Shown piece by piece: positions 1 to 9,159 of a stretch of 64,000 nucleotides of DNA (its first letter is position 1; each line of letters starts with the position of its first letter). The notes under the pieces were generated by a model. That model ran no database searches. It had not been told where the DNA came from and saw only the letters and a program-made list of their open reading frames with translations. The position numbers and the translations under genes were made by a program. Origin of the DNA: Sphingopyxis indica (GTDB lineage: Bacteria; Pseudomonadota; Alphaproteobacteria; Sphingomonadales; Sphingomonadaceae); contig NZ_FZPA01000006.1 of the NCBI RefSeq assembly GCF_900188185.1, positions 151,980-215,979 of the forward strand, in the 5' to 3' direction.

Positions 1-1
1 C

Positions 2-400
2 CCCGTGCTGACGCGCCACTTCGACGTCGACGGGCCGGTGATGGCGGTGCAGATCTTCATGGACGCGATCCCGGCGAAGCGCGCGAGCGGACCCGCACGC
101 GCGGCCTATGCGCCGCCCGCGCTGCAATCGGTGCGCCGCGACTTCGCCTTCCTCGCGCCCGAAACGCTCGCCGCCGCCGACCTCGTCCGCGCGATCCGCG
201 GTGCCGACAAGGCCGCGATCGTCGATGCCCGCCTGTTCGACCGCTTCGCCGGCCAGGGCGTGCCCGAAGGGCAGGTCAGCCTCGCGGTCGAGGTCGAGCT
301 GCAACCTCAGGATAAGAGCTTCACCGACGCTGAATTGAAGGTGATCGCTGACAAGGTGGTCGCCGCGGCGGCGAAGCTGGGCGCAACGCTGCGCGGATAA
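2..400 (+). CDS. pheT: Phenylalanyl-tRNA synthetase beta subunit, C-terminal fragment
   Basis: Only the last 132 codons are in the window; the gene starts upstream. The visible part is the C-terminal FDX-ACB (ferredoxin-fold anticodon-binding) domain, with the typical stretch PPALQSVRRDFAFLAP followed by an alternating beta/alpha pattern and the final VVAAAAKLGATLRG helix. The family protein pairs with PheS in an alpha2-beta2 enzyme that charges tRNA-Phe; this domain contacts the tRNA anticodon stem. The reading frame is open from base 2 to the TAA at 398-400. The identification rests on this domain only, since the catalytic-like core of the beta subunit is outside the window. Confidence 0.9.
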   Translation, partial: PVLTRHFDVDGPVMAVQIFMDAIPAKRASGPARAAYAPPALQSVRRDFAFLAPETLAAADLVRAIRGADKAAIVDARLFDRFAGQGVPEGQVSLAVEVELQPQDKSFTDAELKVIADKVVAAAAKLGATLRG

Positions 401-434
401 GCCGCGCAGCTGACCCGCGATGGTCGGAAATGGG

Positions 435-508
435 TGGAGCGGGTGAAGGGAATCGAACCCTCGTCGTAAGCTTGGGAAGCTTCTGCTCTGCCATTGAGCT
501 ACACCCGC
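435..508 (-). tRNA. tRNA-Gly (anticodon CCC)
   Basis: The reverse strand folds into a complete cloverleaf. The acceptor arms GCGGGTG and CACCCGC pair perfectly, the D stem is GCTC/GAGC, the anticodon loop is TTCCCAA (anticodon CCC), and the T loop is TTCGATT within a GAGGG/CCCTT stem. A CCA end is encoded (complement of bases 435-437) after a T discriminator. The first pair of the anticodon stem is a G-A mismatch. It reads glycine codon GGG and lies convergent to pheT. Confidence 0.95.
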
Positions 509-680
509 ACACCGTTGGAAACCCATGGGTTTCCTCCGGACGACGCGAATCGGTTTGCCTTGAAGCCCACCGCCCGCGTCGAATGCGCTCGCCGATTGCC
601 ACAATAACCGCGGATTGGTCAACGCAGGTTCGACCTATCCCGAAAACTTGTTCCGCCGCCGCGCCGGCGCGAACCCCGGA

Positions 681-2141
681 TCAATAGAGCCCCGGCTGTT
701 CGCGCTGTGCCGTGCTCGGCTTCGCGGGCATCAGCATCGCCGGCGGCGTGCGCGGTGCGCCCGTCCGCTGGTCGGCCGAGGCCGAGCGGGTGTCGGCGAT
801 GCGCGTCGTGCAGGCGCGGCCCGCCAGGAAGTCGATCGCGGCGCGTACCGACGCCTCGCGCGGGTCGCCGAGCGGATAGGCGAGATCGTCGTCGGCGGCG
901 CAGCTGTTCGGGATGCGCGAGGCGAGCCCGTTGTAATAATCGCCCTGCCCATCGGCATTGGCGAGCGCGAAGGCGATGACGCGCATCCGGTCGTCGCATT
1001 CGCTCTTGTCGAGCGCGATCTGGCCGACCGGCTTGCCATAGGTGTTGCTGCCGACCAGCGTCATGTTGGTGCCGAGGTAAGGCAGCATCCCGTTGATCAC
1101 CAGCTCGCTCGCCGAGGCGGTCGATCCGGTGCCGATGAAGGCGAGCCGCGTCGGCGCGATCGCTTCGGGCTGGGCGGTAAAGAAGTGCCGGTCGTTCTCC
1201 GCCGATTTTTCGGGGCGGAAGGTGAGCTGCGAGAAGAGGTCGCTGGCATTGCGCCCGCCGCCGAGCAGGTCGCCGAACAGTTCGGCGACCGATACCAGCC
1301 CGCCGCCATTATAGCGCAGGTCGACGACCACGTCGGTCACCCCCTGGTCGCGGAACATCTGAAAGGCGTCGCGCAGCTGCGGCCCCGCCGAGCTGATGAA
1401 GGTGCGCAGATTGACATAGCCATATTTGCGCCCGCCCTCGCTGATCACCTTGGCGCCATAGCGGTCGGACACGGGATCGAGGTCATATTCCTCCTTGGTC
1501 ACCGCGATGTCATGCGTTCCCGATGCGTCGGTGACGCGCAGCACACGCGTCACGCCCGGCTGATCAGGGCCGAGCGCGTCGATGATCCCCGCGGTGCCCT
1601 CGGCGGCGACGATGCTCGAGATCGAGCGCATCGTGCTCGCGCTCGTACCGATCGCCGAGATGGTCGCGCCGCGGTCGATCCCCGCCGACAGCGCCGGCGC
1701 GCCTTCATAGGCTTCGGCGATCAGCAGCAGTTCGTTATAGGGGTCATAGGCCAGGCGCACGCCATAGCCCGCGCTCGACCCGCTCGCATAATAGGCTTCC
1801 TCCTCGGCGATCGAGGTGATGTAGGTGAAATAGCGATCCTTGTTCTGCGCGCGCGCCGGTTCGAGCAGCGCGTCGATATAAGTCTGGACGTCGCTATAGC
1901 TCGCCGGGTTGACGTTCGTCGCGACATCGTTCGGGAAGAGATACCATTCGTCGATCACCGCCTTGGCAAAGGCCTGGCGCGAAGAGAGGCTGCAGGTCGC
2001 GGTCGGCGTGGGGGTTGGCGTGGGCGACGGAGTCGGCGTGACCGCGACCGGCGACGCGCTGCCGTTGCCACCGCCGCCGCACGATGCGAGCATCAGCGCC
2101 GCGAGCGTGATCGCCGCGATCGAACCCTTGCACCCCCTCAT
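681..2141 (-). CDS. S41 family (C-terminal processing) peptidase, lipoprotein
   Basis: The 486-residue product starts with a lipoprotein signal peptide (ITLAALMLASC, lipobox LAS-C), so it should be anchored in the periplasm. A Pro/Thr-rich linker (TPTPSPTPTPTPTAT) follows. The central part has a degenerate PDZ region (residues about 170-200, GATISAIGTSAS) and a tail-protease fold with the nucleophile motif GSTASASELV and a downstream NTYGKPVGQ segment that can supply the catalytic lysine. The family cuts unfolded or tagged envelope proteins. The start at 2141 is preceded by GGAGGAG at good distance; a longer reading frame extends upstream but would lose the signal peptide. The gene lies 4 bp after rlmE on the same strand, so co-transcription is likely. 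The physiological substrate is unknown. Confidence 0.85.
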   Translation of the reverse strand: MRGCKGSIAAITLAALMLASCGGGGNGSASPVAVTPTPSPTPTPTPTATCSLSSRQAFAKAVIDEWYLFPNDVATNVNPASYSDVQTYIDALLEPARAQNKDRYFTYITSIAEEEAYYASGSSAGYGVRLAYDPYNELLLIAEAYEGAPALSAGIDRGATISAIGTSASTMRSISSIVAAEGTAGIIDALGPDQPGVTRVLRVTDASGTHDIAVTKEEYDLDPVSDRYGAKVISEGGRKYGYVNLRTFISSAGPQLRDAFQMFRDQGVTDVVVDLRYNGGGLVSVAELFGDLLGGGRNASDLFSQLTFRPEKSAENDRHFFTAQPEAIAPTRLAFIGTGSTASASELVINGMLPYLGTNMTLVGSNTYGKPVGQIALDKSECDDRMRVIAFALANADGQGDYYNGLASRIPNSCAADDDLAYPLGDPREASVRAAIDFLAGRACTTRIADTRSASADQRTGAPRTPPAMLMPAKPSTAQREQPGLY

Positions 2142-2145
2142 AGCG

Positions 2146-2853
2146 TCACTCCTCCTTTTCGTCCCGTTCGGCGCGTCCCTTGAATCCCTGCGCGACGACA
2201 TAAAGCTCGGGCGATCCCTTGCGGCTCGCGGGCGGCTTGGCGTGCTTGACGCTCGCGAAATGCGTCTTGAGCAGCGTCAACAGCTCGCGGTCGGCGCCGC
2301 CGGCGAACACCTTGGCGACGAAGGTGCCGCCGGGCTGGAGCGTCTGTACCGCGAAATCGGCGGCGGTTTCGGCGAGCCCGATCGTGCGCAGATGGTCGGT
2401 CTGCGGATGGCCGACGGTGTTCGCCGCCATGTCCGAGATGACGAGGTCGGGCGCGGCGCCGAGCGCGCCCAACAGTGCGTCGGGCGCGGCATCGTCCATG
2501 AAGTCCATCTCGAGGATCGCGACGCCCTCGATCGGCTCGCAGGCGAGCAGGTCGATGCCCGCGACCTTGGCGCGCGGGTTCGCCTTTCGCACCACCTGCG
2601 ACCAGCCGCCGGGCGTGATGCCCAGGTCGACCACCGCGCGCGCCTTTTTCAGAAAGCCGAATTTCTCGTCGAGTTCGAGCAGCTTATAGGCGGCGCGCGA
2701 ACGATAGCCTTCGGCCTGCGCGCGCCGGACATAGGGATCGTTGAGCTGGCGCTGCAGCCAGCGCGTCGACGAAGCGGTGCGCCGCCGCGCGGTCTTGACG
2801 CGCTCGTGCAGCCCGCCGCGTCCGCCCCCGCTGCCCCCCTTGCGGCCGCTCAT
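2146..2853 (-). CDS. rlmE: 23S rRNA (uridine-2'-O)-methyltransferase RlmE
   Basis: A 235-residue RrmJ/FtsJ-type enzyme that methylates the 2'-OH of U2552 in the A-loop of 23S rRNA during late 50S assembly. Visible family features are the basic N-terminus, RAAYKLLELDEKF with the first catalytic lysine, the SAM-binding motif VVDLGITPGGWSQV, the acidic DLVISDMAANTVGH motif with catalytic Asp, and GGTFVAKVF carrying the second catalytic Lys. The usual DLGAAPGGW appears here as DLGITPGGW. The ATG at 2853 overlaps the stop of the upstream phosphatase gene (ATGA), which implies translational coupling. The N-terminus is Gly/Arg-rich. Confidence 0.93.
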   Translation of the reverse strand: MSGRKGGSGGGRGGLHERVKTARRRTASSTRWLQRQLNDPYVRRAQAEGYRSRAAYKLLELDEKFGFLKKARAVVDLGITPGGWSQVVRKANPRAKVAGIDLLACEPIEGVAILEMDFMDDAAPDALLGALGAAPDLVISDMAANTVGHPQTDHLRTIGLAETAADFAVQTLQPGGTFVAKVFAGGADRELLTLLKTHFASVKHAKPPASRKGSPELYVVAQGFKGRAERDEKEE

Positions 2854-3944
2854 TTGCGAAACTCGCGGCGGGTGACCGGAACGTCGCGACCCTGTACGGC
2901 AAGGGTGCGCAAAATGCCTTCGCGGATGCCGCGGTCGGCGACCCCGACGCGCGCCGCGGGCCACAGGTCGATGATGCTTTCGAGGATCGCGCAGCCGGCG
3001 ACGACCAGATCGGCGCGTTCGCGGCCGATGCACGCGATGCCGGCGCGGTCGGCGATGCTCGCTTCGGCGAGCCGGCGGCTGATCGCGCGCATCTCGTCCG
3101 CCGGGACCGACAGCCCGTCGACGACGCGCCGGTCGTAGCGCGGCAGGTCGAGGAAGACGCTGGCGAGCGTCGTCACCGTGCCGCTGGTGCCGAGCAGGCG
3201 CAGCGGCTGCCCGGCGAAGCGCGTCGCACGGTCGGCGAACGCGGCAAAAGCCTCGCGCGTGACTTCGCGCATCCGCGCATAGCTCGCCCGACGCGCCGCC
3301 AGGTCGTCGGCGGCGGGAATCGCATGTTCGGTCAGCGAGACGACGCCCCACGGCACGCTGATCCAGTCGTGAATCACGACGTCATGGCCCGACGCCTCGA
3401 CCTGCATCAGCTCGGTCGAGCCGCCACCGATGTCGAAGATCAGCCCAGGGCCGTCGCCCGGCTCCATCAGATTGTGGCAGCCGAGCACCGCGAGCCGCGC
3501 TTCCTCGGCGGCGGTAATCACGTCGAGGACGATCCCCGTCTCGGCCCGGACCCGCGCGACCAGCTCGTCGCAATTGCTCGCGCGGCGGCATGCTTCGGTC
3601 GCGACCGCGCGCGACAGGGTGACGTGGCGGCGGCGCAGCTTGTCGGCGCAGATAGCGAGCGCCGATACGGCACGGTCCATCGCCGCGTCGCTGATCCGGC
3701 CGCTGCCGTGCAGGCCTTCGCCGAGCCGGACGATGCGCGAAAAGGCGTCGATGACGACGAGTTCGCCGTCCTGCGGGCGCGCGATCAAGAGCCGGCAATT
3801 GTTGGTGCCCAGGTCGATCGCGCCATAGCTCTTCGCGCGCGTAAAGGGAAAGGGGCGGGTTACGGAGCCGCCCTGCTGTCTGTCTTTCGCCACCGCTGCC
3901 CGGGGCCGCGGCGACCGCCCTGAAGGCGCTGCCATTTGCCGCAT
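2850..3944 (-). CDS. Ppx/GppA family phosphatase
   Basis: A 364-residue ASKHA-fold phosphatase of the exopolyphosphatase / guanosine pentaphosphatase family, acting on inorganic polyphosphate or pppGpp in the cytoplasm. The phosphate-1 loop YGAIDLGTNNCRLLIA and the phosphate-2 loop LIFDIGGGSTEL are present, as is LLGTSGTVTTLA near residue 250. The length fits the short alphaproteobacterial form that lacks the C-terminal HD-like domain. Two starts are close (3944 and 3935); neither has a strong Shine-Dalgarno, and the larger frame upstream has no conserved sequence. The gene overlaps rlmE by ATGA. Sequence alone does not decide between Ppx and GppA activity. Confidence 0.85.
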   Translation of the reverse strand: MRQMAAPSGRSPRPRAAVAKDRQQGGSVTRPFPFTRAKSYGAIDLGTNNCRLLIARPQDGELVVIDAFSRIVRLGEGLHGSGRISDAAMDRAVSALAICADKLRRRHVTLSRAVATEACRRASNCDELVARVRAETGIVLDVITAAEEARLAVLGCHNLMEPGDGPGLIFDIGGGSTELMQVEASGHDVVIHDWISVPWGVVSLTEHAIPAADDLAARRASYARMREVTREAFAAFADRATRFAGQPLRLLGTSGTVTTLASVFLDLPRYDRRVVDGLSVPADEMRAISRRLAEASIADRAGIACIGRERADLVVAGCAILESIIDLWPAARVGVADRGIREGILRTLAVQGRDVPVTRREFRK

Positions 3945-4062
3945 GGCTATGTTGACCTGTCTTCTCACGCGTCCGCCTGGGTGCGGACGAGCACTTGGCG
4001 GCAAGACTAGGCGCGCCCCGCGGCAAAGGCAAGCCGGGCGGGCCGGCCGGTCGCCGCGCGAC

Positions 4063-4093
4063 GAAAAATCCGCCCGGCGCTGGGGCCGGGCGG
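4063..4093 (-). terminator. Rho-independent terminator of the glycine-zipper gene
   Basis: On the minus strand a 9-bp GC stem (CCGCCCGGC / GCCGGGCGG) with a 6-base loop is followed by ATTTTT. It lies about 40 bp after the stop codon of the gene at 4135-4539. Confidence 0.8.
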
Positions 4094-4134
4094 GCACAGG
4101 TGACGAACATATTATTTGGGGGTCGGGACTGGTC

Positions 4135-4539
4135 CTAGCGACAGCCGTCATTCCCCTTGTCGATCGCGCGGCCGGCGATCGCGCCGATCGCGCCGCCGAT
4201 GATCGTGCCGACGGTCTTGTCGCCGCGGCCCGCAATCTCGTTCCCGGCCAGGCCGCCCGCGATCGCGCCGATCACGGTGCCGCCGGTGCCATTGTCGCAC
4301 TGGCGATAGCGGCGGTCGTTGTAGCGATTGTTGTAATAGCGGCGGTCGTAGCGCCGGTCATAGCGGTCGGCGCGGCGGTCGTAGCGCCGGTCGTAACGGT
4401 CGTAGCGGTCATAGCCGGCATAATGGCGCGAATAGCCGTCGCGGTCGTAATAGCCCGTCTGTGCGGTGGCGGGCGTCGCCAGGCCCAGCGTCGCGGCCGA
4501 CATCAGGGCGGCGATGGAGAGCGTCATCGTCTTTTTCAT
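4135..4539 (-). CDS. Glycine-zipper 2TM domain envelope protein with Tyr-Asp-Arg repeats
   Basis: A 134-residue secreted protein. It has a clear signal peptide (MKKTMTLSIAALMSAATLGLATPATA), then a low-complexity segment of about 50 residues made of YDR/YDRR units, then a Rick_17kDa-type glycine zipper (GGTVIGAIAGGLAGNEIAG and VGTIIGGAIGAIAGRAID) that forms two membrane-inserting helices. Such proteins sit in or near the outer membrane and have envelope structural or stress roles; no reaction is expected. The start is fixed by GGAGAAAAG before the ATG. The repeats on the DNA are GGTCGTAGCG-type units, prone to slippage. The gene stands alone, with its own terminator. Confidence 0.85.
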   Translation of the reverse strand: MKKTMTLSIAALMSAATLGLATPATAQTGYYDRDGYSRHYAGYDRYDRYDRRYDRRADRYDRRYDRRYYNNRYNDRRYRQCDNGTGGTVIGAIAGGLAGNEIAGRGDKTVGTIIGGAIGAIAGRAIDKGNDGCR

Positions 4540-4726
4540 CTCTTTTCTCCTTCTTTCCGTTCGGCGCCCGGACGGGGCGGTGAATCGATGATGCCCTTTT
4601 GCCCGATTCGCTTTGAGCCGGGGCTGAACATCGGCGTCGGCGTTCGTTCAGCTTCGGTTGCCTGCCGTTCATCTTTTCGAAGGGTGCATCTTCCCATTTG
4701 CGGCGCGCCACTCTAACCCCGCGCCG

Positions 4727-5716
4727 ATGCGCCGCCTCCTCCCCGCGATCCTGATCTTTCTCGCGATCGGTCCCGTGCCGGGGGCGAGGATGCGGTTTCC
4801 GGTCCCCGACGAAAGCCAGCAAGCGCGCGCGATCGCCATCGACTTCGCAGCACAGACGTCGGGGACGCTGCGCTTCGTGCGCGGCTGGCACCTCGTCAGC
4901 CCGAACAGCCATTTCGGGGGTTTTTCGGCACTCGCGCGCATGGGGCCGGGCCGATACCAACTGGTCGGGGACAATGGCTATTGGGTCAGGATGGATTTCG
5001 GCGGCGGCGATCGGCTGCGCGCGGTGCGGATAGGCAGGATCCCCACTCCCGAAGGGCGGCCGCGGCGCAAGACGATGGTCGATACCGAAGCCATGACCTT
5101 CGATCCGGCCACCGGCGAGAGCCGCGTCGCGCTCGAGGGGATCAACGAGGTCTGGCGGTTCGACGCTGCGCTCACACGGGTCGCGTCGCGCAATCATTTG
5201 CCCGACTGGCCGGGCAACCGCGGCCCCGAGGCCATGGCGCATATCGCGGGCGGCCGCACCGTCATTTTTTCGGAGGATGCGAGCGACGACCCCCGCGGGC
5301 GCCAGGCGCTGCTCTTCGCGGACGATCCCGCCGCGCCCGGAGCAAAGCCGCTACGCTTTTTCTACGATGCCGAGGGCAAGGGCAATGTCAGCGACGCCGC
5401 ACCGCTTCCCGACGGCCGCATATTGCTCGTCCACCGCAAGCTCGGTTTCGATCCGTTTTTCACGACCATCCTCGCGATCGTCGATCCGGCGGATATTCGG
5501 AAGGACGCGGTGGTCCGCTCGGTGCCGATCGGCCGGGTGCCACGGCCGCTCGCCGACAATTTCGAAGGCGCGGCGGTCGCGCTCGAGAATGGCCGGACGC
5601 GGCTCTGGCTCGTCTCCGACAATAATTTCAACAGCTGGCAGCGCAGCCTGCTGCTCGAATTCGACCTCGTCGGCCTCCCGCCGCGCAAAACGGACAGCAA
5701 AAAGGCGGCGCCGTAG
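4727..5716 (+). CDS. Secreted esterase-like activity of phytase family protein
   Basis: A 329-residue protein with an N-terminal signal segment (MRRLLPAILIFLAIGPVPG) and the phytase-like beta-propeller repeat pattern of PF13449. Landmarks are FGGFSALAR near residue 67, YQLVGDNGYWV, DTEAMTFDPATGESRVALEG, GPEAMAHIAGGR, SDAAPLPDGRILLVHRK and the late segment NFEGAAVALENGRTRLWLVSDNN. Several Asp/Glu in these segments fit calcium or metal binding in the propeller. The family name comes from similarity; the true substrate is unknown. The start at 4727 was chosen because it places the signal peptide first; no clear Shine-Dalgarno is visible. Confidence 0.75.
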   Translation: MRRLLPAILIFLAIGPVPGARMRFPVPDESQQARAIAIDFAAQTSGTLRFVRGWHLVSPNSHFGGFSALARMGPGRYQLVGDNGYWVRMDFGGGDRLRAVRIGRIPTPEGRPRRKTMVDTEAMTFDPATGESRVALEGINEVWRFDAALTRVASRNHLPDWPGNRGPEAMAHIAGGRTVIFSEDASDDPRGRQALLFADDPAAPGAKPLRFFYDAEGKGNVSDAAPLPDGRILLVHRKLGFDPFFTTILAIVDPADIRKDAVVRSVPIGRVPRPLADNFEGAAVALENGRTRLWLVSDNNFNSWQRSLLLEFDLVGLPPRKTDSKKAAP

Positions 5717-5769
5717 CCGGGCCGCCTGATCGCTTCGATGCGGGCCGGAGCCGCACAAGGAATGGCGAA

Positions 5770-6063
5770 TTACGCTGCCTTTTCGGCGAGCTTCTTCGCG
5801 ACTTCCTTCTTCAGCTTGCGCGCATTCGCCGAAAGCTGCTCGTCGCCGGCCTTCATCAGCCAGTTGTCGAGGCCGCCATTATGCTCGACCGAACGCAGAC
5901 CGTGCGTCGACACGCGCAGCTTCACGCCCTTGCCGAGCGCTTCCGAAAGCAGCGTCACATTCTGCAGATTGGGCAGAAAGGTGCGCTTCGTCTTGTTGTT
6001 GGCGTGGCTGACATTGTGGCCAACCTGGCGGCCCTTGCCGGTCAGTTCGCAAATGCGCGACAT
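5770..6063 (-). CDS. rpmB: 50S ribosomal protein L28
   Basis: A 97-residue protein with the full bL28 pattern: [27 protein letters not shown] at the N-terminus, [13 protein letters not shown] in the middle and [18 protein letters not shown] toward the end. L28 is part of the large subunit near the exit-site region. The C-terminal Lys/Ala-rich tail ([15 protein letters not shown]) is typical for alphaproteobacteria. It is a single-gene unit here, convergent to the phytase-like gene and divergent from tadA. Confidence 0.97.
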   Translation of the reverse strand: MSRICELTGKGRQVGHNVSHANNKTKRTFLPNLQNVTLLSEALGKGVKLRVSTHGLRSVEHNGGLDNWLMKAGDEQLSANARKLKKEVAKKLAEKAA

Positions 6064-6070
6064 GTCTTAA

Positions 6071-6649
<579 letters not shown>

Positions 6650-6655
6650 GCCGCG

Positions 6656-7360
6656 TCAAAACCCCAATATCTGGTCGACCCACTGCGGAACGAGCTGCGT
6701 CGCCGGCCCGTGGCGGGCCTCGCTGAACCAATAGCTGCCCTGGCTCGGCTCCATATTGAGTTCGAGCGTCCTTGCGCCCGCAGCCCGCGCCTCGCGCACG
6801 AAGCCCGCGGCGGGATAGACCGCGCCCGAGGTGCCGATCGACACGAACAGGTCGGCTTTGTTCAGCGCCGCGTAAATCTCTTCCATCCGGTACGGCATCT
6901 CGCCGAACCAGACCACGTCGGGGCGCAGATAGCCGGGCATCCCGCACGCCGGGCAGGCGGGCCGCTCGATCAGCGTTCCGGTCCAGCGGCTGCGCGTGTC
7001 GCACGCGATGCACCAGGCGTTCAGATGCTCGCCGTGCATATGGATCAGCCGCTTCGCGCCCGCGCGTTCGTGCAGGTCGTCGACATTCTGGGTGACGATC
7101 AGCAGCTCGCCGGGCCACCCGGCGTCGAGCCGCGCGAGCGCCTCGTGCGCGGCGTTGGGCGCCTTCGCCTGGATCGCCTCGCGCCGCGCATCGTAGAAGC
7201 GGTGGACGAGGTCGGGGTCGCGCGCAAAAGCCTCGGGCGTCGCGACATCCTCGACGCGGTGCTGCTCCCACAGCCCGCCGGCGTCGCGGAAGGTGTCGAT
7301 GCCGCTCTCGGCCGAGACGCCCGCACCGGTCAGGACGACGATATTCCGAATCGGGGACAT
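6656..7360 (-). CDS. cobB: NAD-dependent protein deacylase (Sir2 family)
   Basis: A 234-residue class III sirtuin that removes acyl groups from lysine using NAD. The NAD-binding GAGVSAESGIDTFR, the TQNVDDLH motif, the catalytic His of HMHGE, the zinc knuckle CIAC/CPAC and the late GTSGAVYPAAGF are all present. The Ala-Tyr-Arg-type pocket that marks desuccinylases appears as HRFYDARRE, so deacetylation and desuccinylation are both possible. The start at 7360 begins right before the conserved NIVVLTGAG strand. An in-frame extension upstream reads through a palindromic element and is unlikely to be protein. Confidence 0.88.
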   Translation of the reverse strand: MSPIRNIVVLTGAGVSAESGIDTFRDAGGLWEQHRVEDVATPEAFARDPDLVHRFYDARREAIQAKAPNAAHEALARLDAGWPGELLIVTQNVDDLHERAGAKRLIHMHGEHLNAWCIACDTRSRWTGTLIERPACPACGMPGYLRPDVVWFGEMPYRMEEIYAALNKADLFVSIGTSGAVYPAAGFVREARAAGARTLELNMEPSQGSYWFSEARHGPATQLVPQWVDQILGF

Positions 7361-7407
7361 GCGCCCTCTTATCCATGCGCGCGGCAAAGTCGAGATGCCC
7401 CGAAAGC

Positions 7408-7483
7408 CGTCGTCCCAGCGAAAGCTGGGGCCGCTATCGAGGCAACAGGCCGAGAGCGATCCCGGCTTTCGCCGGGATGACGA
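7408..7483. repeat. Palindromic element, family A (copy 1)
   Basis: Imperfect inverted repeat of about 76 bp with outer arms CGTCGTCCCAGCGAAAGC and GGCTTTCGCCGGGATGACGA. It lies in the gap between the divergent sirtuin and dapB genes. The second copy of this family is at 11609-11687. Confidence 0.8.
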
Positions 7484-7550
7484 TTTCGGGAGCATGTCTC
7501 GACTTCGCTCGACACGAACGTCTAAAGGGGGGCCGGATAGGGGATTGAAC

Positions 7551-8279
7551 ATGACCAATATCGGCATCGTCGGCAGCCACGGCCGGATGGGCGTCGCGCT
7601 CGCCGCGGCGATCTCGGAAGCCGGGCAGCATCATCACGGCATCGACAAGGGCGGCAATGTCGCGAAGCTCGCGGAGCGCAGCGACGTGCTCGTCGACTTC
7701 TCCTCGCCCGCGGCGCTCGAAGCCACGCTCGACGCCTGCATCGCCGCGAAAAAGCCGATCGTGATCGGCACCACGGGGCTCGAGGAGCGGCATCATTATC
7801 TGATCGACGATGCCGCAAAGGATATCGCAGTGCTCCAGACGGGCAATACCTCGCTCGGCGTCACCCTGCTCGCGCATCTGGTGCGCGAAGCCGCGGCGCG
7901 CCTCGACGCCGACTGGGATATCGAAGTGCTCGAAATGCATCACCGCGCCAAGGTCGACGCGCCGAGCGGCACCGCGCTGCTGCTCGGGCAGGCGGCGGCC
8001 GAGGGGCGCGGCATCGACCTCGATCGCTGCTCCGAACGCGGCCGCGACGGGCTCACCGGCGCGCGCTGTCATGGAAAGATCGGCTTCGCGAGCCTGCGCG
8101 GCGGCACGATCGCCGGCGACCATGATGTTATCTTCGCCGGGCCGGAGGAGATGCTGACGCTGTCGCACCGCGCCGAAAACCGCATGATCTTCGCACGCGG
8201 CGCGGTGAAAGCGGCGCTGTGGCTCATCCACCAGAAGCGGGGTCGCTATCGGATGGCCGAAGTGCTGGGATTGTCGTGA
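7551..8279 (+). CDS. dapB: 4-hydroxy-tetrahydrodipicolinate reductase
   Basis: A 242-residue NAD(P)H-dependent enzyme of the lysine/diaminopimelate pathway. It has the Rossmann motif GIVGSHGRMG, the DFSSPAA and IGTTGL segments, the catalytic EMHHRAKVDAPSGTAL motif (His-His and Lys), and the substrate loop LRGGTIAGDHDV. The ATG at 7551 follows GGGG at 8 bases; this is the first start that leaves the Rossmann strand at the N-terminus. The stop overlaps or abuts the start of nth, so the two are probably one transcript. Confidence 0.95.
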   Translation: MTNIGIVGSHGRMGVALAAAISEAGQHHHGIDKGGNVAKLAERSDVLVDFSSPAALEATLDACIAAKKPIVIGTTGLEERHHYLIDDAAKDIAVLQTGNTSLGVTLLAHLVREAAARLDADWDIEVLEMHHRAKVDAPSGTALLLGQAAAEGRGIDLDRCSERGRDGLTGARCHGKIGFASLRGGTIAGDHDVIFAGPEEMLTLSHRAENRMIFARGAVKAALWLIHQKRGRYRMAEVLGLS

Positions 8280-8284
8280 AGGCG

Positions 8285-8944
8285 ATGACGAAAGCCGAAA
8301 TTTTCGAATTCTTCCGCCGCCTCGCCGAACTCGACCCCGATCCCCGGACCGAACTCGACTATGGCAACACCTATCAATTGCTCGTCGCGGTCGTGCTTTC
8401 GGCGCAGGCGACCGACGTCGGGGTGAACAAGGCGACGCGGGGGCTCTTCGCGGAGGTCAAGACCCCGCAGGCGATGCTCGACCTCGGCGAAGCGGGGCTC
8501 AAGCAGCACATCAAGACGATCGGCCTGTTCAACGCCAAGGCAAAGAATGTCATCGCGCTTTCCGAAATCCTCGTGCGCGAGCATGGCGGCGAGGTGCCCG
8601 CCGACCGCGACGCGCTGGTCGAACTACCCGGCGTCGGGCGCAAAACCGCCAATGTCGTGATGAACTCGGCGTTCGGGGCGGAGACCTTCGCGGTCGACAC
8701 GCATATCTTTCGCGTCGGCAACCGCACCGGCCTTGCGCCCGGCAAGACACCCCTCGCGGTCGAGAAACAGCTCGAAAAAAAGGTCCCGGCGCCGTTCCGC
8801 GTCGGCGCGCACCATTGGCTGATCCTCCACGGCCGCTACATCTGCAAGGCGCGCACCCCCGAATGCTGGCGCTGCCCGGTCGCCGATCTGTGCCGCTACA
8901 AGCCCAAGACATTGGCGCCAAAGGCGAAAAAGGCCGCAGCCTGA
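8285..8944 (+). CDS. nth: Endonuclease III
   Basis: A 219-residue bifunctional DNA glycosylase/AP lyase that removes oxidised pyrimidines. Visible are the helix-hairpin-helix LPGVGRKTANVV with catalytic Lys, the VDTHIFRVGNR segment with catalytic Asp, and the four-cysteine iron-sulfur loop C-X6-C-X2-C-X5-C starting at ICKARTPECW. A GTG at 8276 would start the same frame three codons earlier and overlap the dapB stop as GTGA, so either start is possible. The Lys/Ala-rich tail is typical. Confidence 0.95.
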   Translation: MTKAEIFEFFRRLAELDPDPRTELDYGNTYQLLVAVVLSAQATDVGVNKATRGLFAEVKTPQAMLDLGEAGLKQHIKTIGLFNAKAKNVIALSEILVREHGGEVPADRDALVELPGVGRKTANVVMNSAFGAETFAVDTHIFRVGNRTGLAPGKTPLAVEKQLEKKVPAPFRVGAHHWLILHGRYICKARTPECWRCPVADLCRYKPKTLAPKAKKAAA

Positions 8945-9159
8945 TCCCGCCCCGCCCTTTCGGGCGCAAAACCCGAAACTCGAAGCCGAAATCCGGCCTG
9001 AACATCGGGCGATTCGTCGCATAATTGCGTGCATTTTCGGCACAGATTCTATGCAGCGAGCGTGGGGGGTAACAGCCCGACACGGCATTTCAGGGGAAGC
9101 GGTCCACGAAAGGCCCGCGATCATGCACGGTCGGCTGATGCCATCAAAGGAGTATTAGA

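Noticed and set aside
615..2183. Long plus-strand open frame (522 codons) opposite the S41 peptidase
   Set aside because: High-GC mirror frame. The opposite strand has a lipoprotein signal and protease motifs; this translation is Arg/Ala/Gly-rich without domains.
7361..7567. N-terminal extension of the sirtuin
   Set aside because: It is the translation of a palindromic element, which lies before the conserved start. Unlike coaBC, nothing downstream requires it to be coding.
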